Shown here one piece after another: positions 61,433-64,000 of a DNA stretch of 64,000 bases. Numbering within the stretch: the stretch's first letter is position 1; each line of letters starts with the position of its first letter. The notes under the pieces were generated by a model that saw nothing but the letters and a program-made list of their open reading frames with translations, made no database searches and was not told the DNA's origin. Source of the stretch: CBDESM01 sp965205165 (lineage in GTDB: Bacteria > Chloroflexota > Dehalococcoidia > Bin125); contig OZ242037.1 of the NCBI GenBank assembly GCA_965205165.1, forward strand, positions 1,240,001 through 1,304,000, written 5' to 3'. Made by a program: the position numbers and the translations under genes.

Positions 61433-62655
61433 CCTTGGCGGCGCGGCTGCTGCTGATCGCGTTCGCCGCGGCGCTGGCGGCGGCCGCCTGCGCGGCGGAC
61501 AACCCGAACGTGAACGTCGAATCGAACGAGTACTTCCGCCCGCCGCCGCCCGAACGGGTCGAGCCGATTACGGCGCAGACCGGCGAGGACGAAGGAGCAG
61601 CGGAGGCCGAGTCGCCGGTGGAAGCGGATGATGAGCCCGCCGGCGGCGATGCGGCGGTCGAAGAGGCCGGGGATCAGGAGGCGCAAGCGGAGGAGGAGGG
61701 CACGGAAGCGCCCGCGCCGAGGGCGGAGGACATCGTTCGGCGCTACCGCAATCCGGTCTACGGGTACAGCTTCGAGCTGGTCTGCCCGCCGTTCTGCGAT
61801 CCGACCAGCAACGGGGTCGACGAGGTCGGCTTCCGCGCGGACGGCCTCCAGGCGATCGTGGCGGCTTCCGTCCTGACGCCGCCGGCGGACGGGGAGGGGG
61901 ACGTCGCCCAACGGCTGATCCGCGAGACGCTGAACGTGCCGGACGCGGTTGATCTGGCCGCGGGGCGCTCGGTGCGGAGATCGGCCAACGGGGTCGATGC
62001 GGTCGTGTTCGAGTGGGAGGAAGACAACCGGGCGGTGGGCGGCATCCAGGTGCGCTGGAAGGGCTGGATCGCGCCGATTGGGGGGCTGTACTACATCGTC
62101 CGCGGGGGGGCGGCGGTGGCGGATTGGGACGCCATCGCGGAGGCGGTCGAGCGGATACTGGACACGTTCACGGCGCCGATCGAGGCGATCTCGGAGCCGG
62201 GCACCTACAACCGCTTCGGGTTCGAGGTGGCCTACGACGCGGCGGAATTCCGCCCGGCGGAGTACGGCCAGCCGACGACGAATCCGGCGACCGACGCGGC
62301 CGGCGCGTTCGTGCTGGCGAACAGCAACTCGGTGATCGCGGTGCTGGCGTGGGAGGAGATCGGGGCGGCCTTCTTCAACGCGGAGGTGGCGATCGAGCGC
62401 ACGCTCCAGGACCTGCTCGGAATCGAGCTGGGGACGGGCGCACGCGAAGCGGACGAAATCGGCGGCCAGACGGCGCAGACCACGATCACGCTGACCGCGC
62501 TGGGGGCCGACCAGGTGCAGATCGCCTCGTGGGCCTGGTATTGCCCGCAGGGCGGCCGCGAGTTCGCGCTGCACTACATCGACGCCGAGGACCCGCGGGG
62601 CGCGGCCGCGGAGCTGATCGAATCGTTCCGATGCTCGACGGGGGGAGGCGGCTGA
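61426..62655 (+). CDS. Putative lipoprotein with two similar C-terminal domains
   Basis: A 409-residue exported protein. The hydrophobic N-terminus ends LAAAAC, a good lipobox. An acidic linker of about 80 residues (rich in Glu, Ala, Asp) follows. Two similar domains come next: one starting YRNPVYGYSFELVCP and one starting YNRFGFEVAYDAAEF. Both share a YGYSFEL/FGFEVAY opening and a following strand, and resemble PsbP/DUF1795-type folds. It overlaps the methyltransferase stop and the plsX start (TGATG). Function unknown; coupling to plsX suggests an envelope or lipid role. Confidence 0.75.
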   Translation: MLTLAARLLLIAFAAALAAAACAADNPNVNVESNEYFRPPPPERVEPITAQTGEDEGAAEAESPVEADDEPAGGDAAVEEAGDQEAQAEEEGTEAPAPRAEDIVRRYRNPVYGYSFELVCPPFCDPTSNGVDEVGFRADGLQAIVAASVLTPPADGEGDVAQRLIRETLNVPDAVDLAAGRSVRRSANGVDAVVFEWEEDNRAVGGIQVRWKGWIAPIGGLYYIVRGGAAVADWDAIAEAVERILDTFTAPIEAISEPGTYNRFGFEVAYDAAEFRPAEYGQPTTNPATDAAGAFVLANSNSVIAVLAWEEIGAAFFNAEVAIERTLQDLLGIELGTGAREADEIGGQTAQTTITLTALGADQVQIASWAWYCPQGGREFALHYIDAEDPRGAAAELIESFRCSTGGGG

Positions 62656-63740
62656 TGGCGGGGACGGGCGGGGAGCGGATCGTGATCGCGGTCGACGCGA
62701 TGGGCGGCGACCACGCGCCGGCGGCGATCGTGCGCGGGGCGGTGCGGGCCGCGGCGGCGGACCGATCGCTGGACATCGTGCTGGTGGGGCGGGGGAGCGA
62801 GATCCGCAGCCTGCCGCCTTGGCCGGACGCGCCGCTGCGGATCGTCGAGGCGTCCGAGGCGATCGCGATGGACGCGCAGCCGACGCAGGTGCGGCAGATG
62901 CCCGATTCGTCGATCATGGTCGGGCTGGAGCTGATCAAGTCGGGCGAGGCGGAGGCCTTCCTGTCGTTCGGCAACACGGGGGCGGTGATGACGGGGGCGC
63001 TGCTGCGGCTGGGGCGGATTCCCGGTGTTGATCGTCCGGCGCTGGGGGCGCTCTTCCGCAACGGGCGGGGCACGACTTCGCTGCTGCTCGACGTGGGGGC
63101 GAACGCGGTCGTGCGGCCGCAGTCGCTGGCGCAGTTCGCGACGATGGGCAAGGCGTATTTCGAGCGGGTGCTCAAGCACCGCAACCCGAGCGTGGGGCTG
63201 CTGAACGTGGGCGAGGAGAGCGGCAAGGGGCATCCGGTGGTGCAGGAGGCGCACGAGCTGCTGACGCGGCAGGAGCCGAACTTCGTGGGCAACATCGAAG
63301 GGGTCGGGCTGGTCGCGGGCGAGGCCGACGTGGTCGTGACCGACGGCTTCACGGGCAACACGATCGTCAAGGTGACGGAGGGGGTGGTGGCGCAGCTGAT
63401 GCTGGAGCTGCGGCGCGAGGCCAAGTCCAAGCTGAGCCACATGGCGGGGGCGTGGCTGATGAAGGGGGCGTTCGAGGGGCTGCGGGAGCACTGGGATTAC
63501 GCCAAGGTGGGCAGCGCGCCGCTGTTCGGGATCGACGGGGCGGTGCTGGTCGGGCACGGTCGCGCGGATGCGGAGGCGGTGGCCAGCGGAATCCAGTCGG
63601 CCAAGCGGGTGGTTTCGGCGCGGGTGGTCGAATCGATCCGCGAGGCGGTCGCGGGCACGGCCATGGAAGAGGCGGAGGGCGCGGACGGGGAGAGCAGCGG
63701 AGGGCGAGAGTCTCCCGCGCAACATTCGCGCAGCCGCTGA
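62655..63740 (+). CDS. plsX: Phosphate acyltransferase PlsX
   Basis: Converts acyl-ACP to acyl-phosphate for glycerolipid synthesis. The 361-residue protein starts IVIAVDAMGGDHAP, the family hallmark. SFGNTGAVMTGALL, LLLDVGANAVVRP, VGLLNVGEESGKG and VTDGFTGNTIVKVTEG follow in the expected order. A disordered tail of about 25 residues is added. The ATG overlaps the previous stop. No fabD or rpmF is adjacent in the window; thioredoxin follows. Confidence 0.95.
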   Translation: MAGTGGERIVIAVDAMGGDHAPAAIVRGAVRAAAADRSLDIVLVGRGSEIRSLPPWPDAPLRIVEASEAIAMDAQPTQVRQMPDSSIMVGLELIKSGEAEAFLSFGNTGAVMTGALLRLGRIPGVDRPALGALFRNGRGTTSLLLDVGANAVVRPQSLAQFATMGKAYFERVLKHRNPSVGLLNVGEESGKGHPVVQEAHELLTRQEPNFVGNIEGVGLVAGEADVVVTDGFTGNTIVKVTEGVVAQLMLELRREAKSKLSHMAGAWLMKGAFEGLREHWDYAKVGSAPLFGIDGAVLVGHGRADAEAVASGIQSAKRVVSARVVESIREAVAGTAMEEAEGADGESSGGRESPAQHSRSR

Positions 63741-63838
63741 GCGGAGCGGCTGCGGCAAATCGGGGCGCGGGGGGCTAGGATGATCGGCGACAGCACGGCG
63801 CCGCGCGCATGGACGCGGCCAGCGCGGAGGAGCGGATC

Positions 63839-64000
63839 ATGGCCAAGCCCCAGGAAGTCACCGACGCCAGCTTCGAAACCGAAGTCGTCCAGAACGACCT
63901 GCCCGTCCTCGTGGATTTCTGGGCGCCGTGGTGCGGCCCCTGCCGGATGGTCGCACCGGTGGTCGACGAGCTCTCCGAGGAGTACGACGGGCGGGTCGCC
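63839..64000 (+). CDS. trxA: Thioredoxin, 3'-truncated by window end
   Basis: The first 54 codons of a thioredoxin. PVLVDFWAPWCGPCRMVAPVVDEL contains the CGPC redox site and the flanking Trp. ATG 63839 is preceded by GGAGGAG with suitable spacing; an in-frame ATG at 63809 adds ten residues. The gene runs out of the window. It reduces protein disulfides in the cytoplasm. Confidence 0.93.
   Translation, partial: MAKPQEVTDASFETEVVQNDLPVLVDFWAPWCGPCRMVAPVVDELSEEYDGRVA

Overview
This 64 kb window is bacterial chromosome of high GC content (roughly two thirds G+C by eye in the core genes). Gene content points to a member of the Chloroflexota, possibly near the Dehalococcoidia/SAR202 group. The pointers are an F-type ATP synthase cluster, MreB, a Rex repressor, two luciferase-like flavin monooxygenases, an acyl-CoA hydratase, CoA-transferase and SDR set, a single-chain acyl-CoA carboxylase, NIPSNAP and TTC38-like proteins, lipoproteins, and an Asp-type MurA. 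This assignment is an inference; no rRNA or tRNA gene was found to confirm it.

Layout. 0-7.6 kb: core genes atpA (5'-truncated), atpG, a HAD phosphatase, atpD, atpC, murA, two related overlapping small ORFs, and mreB. 7.6-16.9 kb: a mix of an HNH nuclease, rex, an aldo/keto reductase, gyrA, a coiled-coil membrane protein, a flavin monooxygenase and an acetoacetate-decarboxylase-like protein. 16.9-28.4 kb: accessory-rich, with a fused nuclease/methyltransferase, a fluoroacetate-dehalogenase-type hydrolase, an 82-bp tandem repeat array, and leuD and leuB separated by a lower-GC operon (methyltransferase-HNH fusion, zinc-ribbon protein, unknown protein). A zinc-hook-type ATPase follows leuB. 28.6-42.4 kb: metabolism (single-chain carboxylase, CoA-transferase, second flavin monooxygenase, peptidases) with two tandem copies of a two-gene cassette whose second genes are both frameshifted, and a Doc-type toxin module. 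42.4-50.1 kb: a second methyltransferase-HNH fusion next to a trypsin-like protease, then lhr, then a lone HsdR-N-like nuclease. 50.1-64 kb: a translationally coupled TPR-clpS-recQ operon, enoyl-CoA hydratase, a Fic protein, two coupled SDRs, lipoproteins, apt, plsX and the start of a thioredoxin.

How it fits together. The housekeeping genes are interrupted by many single defence-like genes, most with lower GC and different codon use than their neighbours, so they were probably acquired separately. The plus strand is C-rich at the left end and G-rich at the right end whichever way genes point, so the compositional skew changes sign between about 17 and 43 kb. Several genes have a TANNNT -10 hexamer only 7-36 bases before the start codon, which implies short leaders and some leaderless transcripts.
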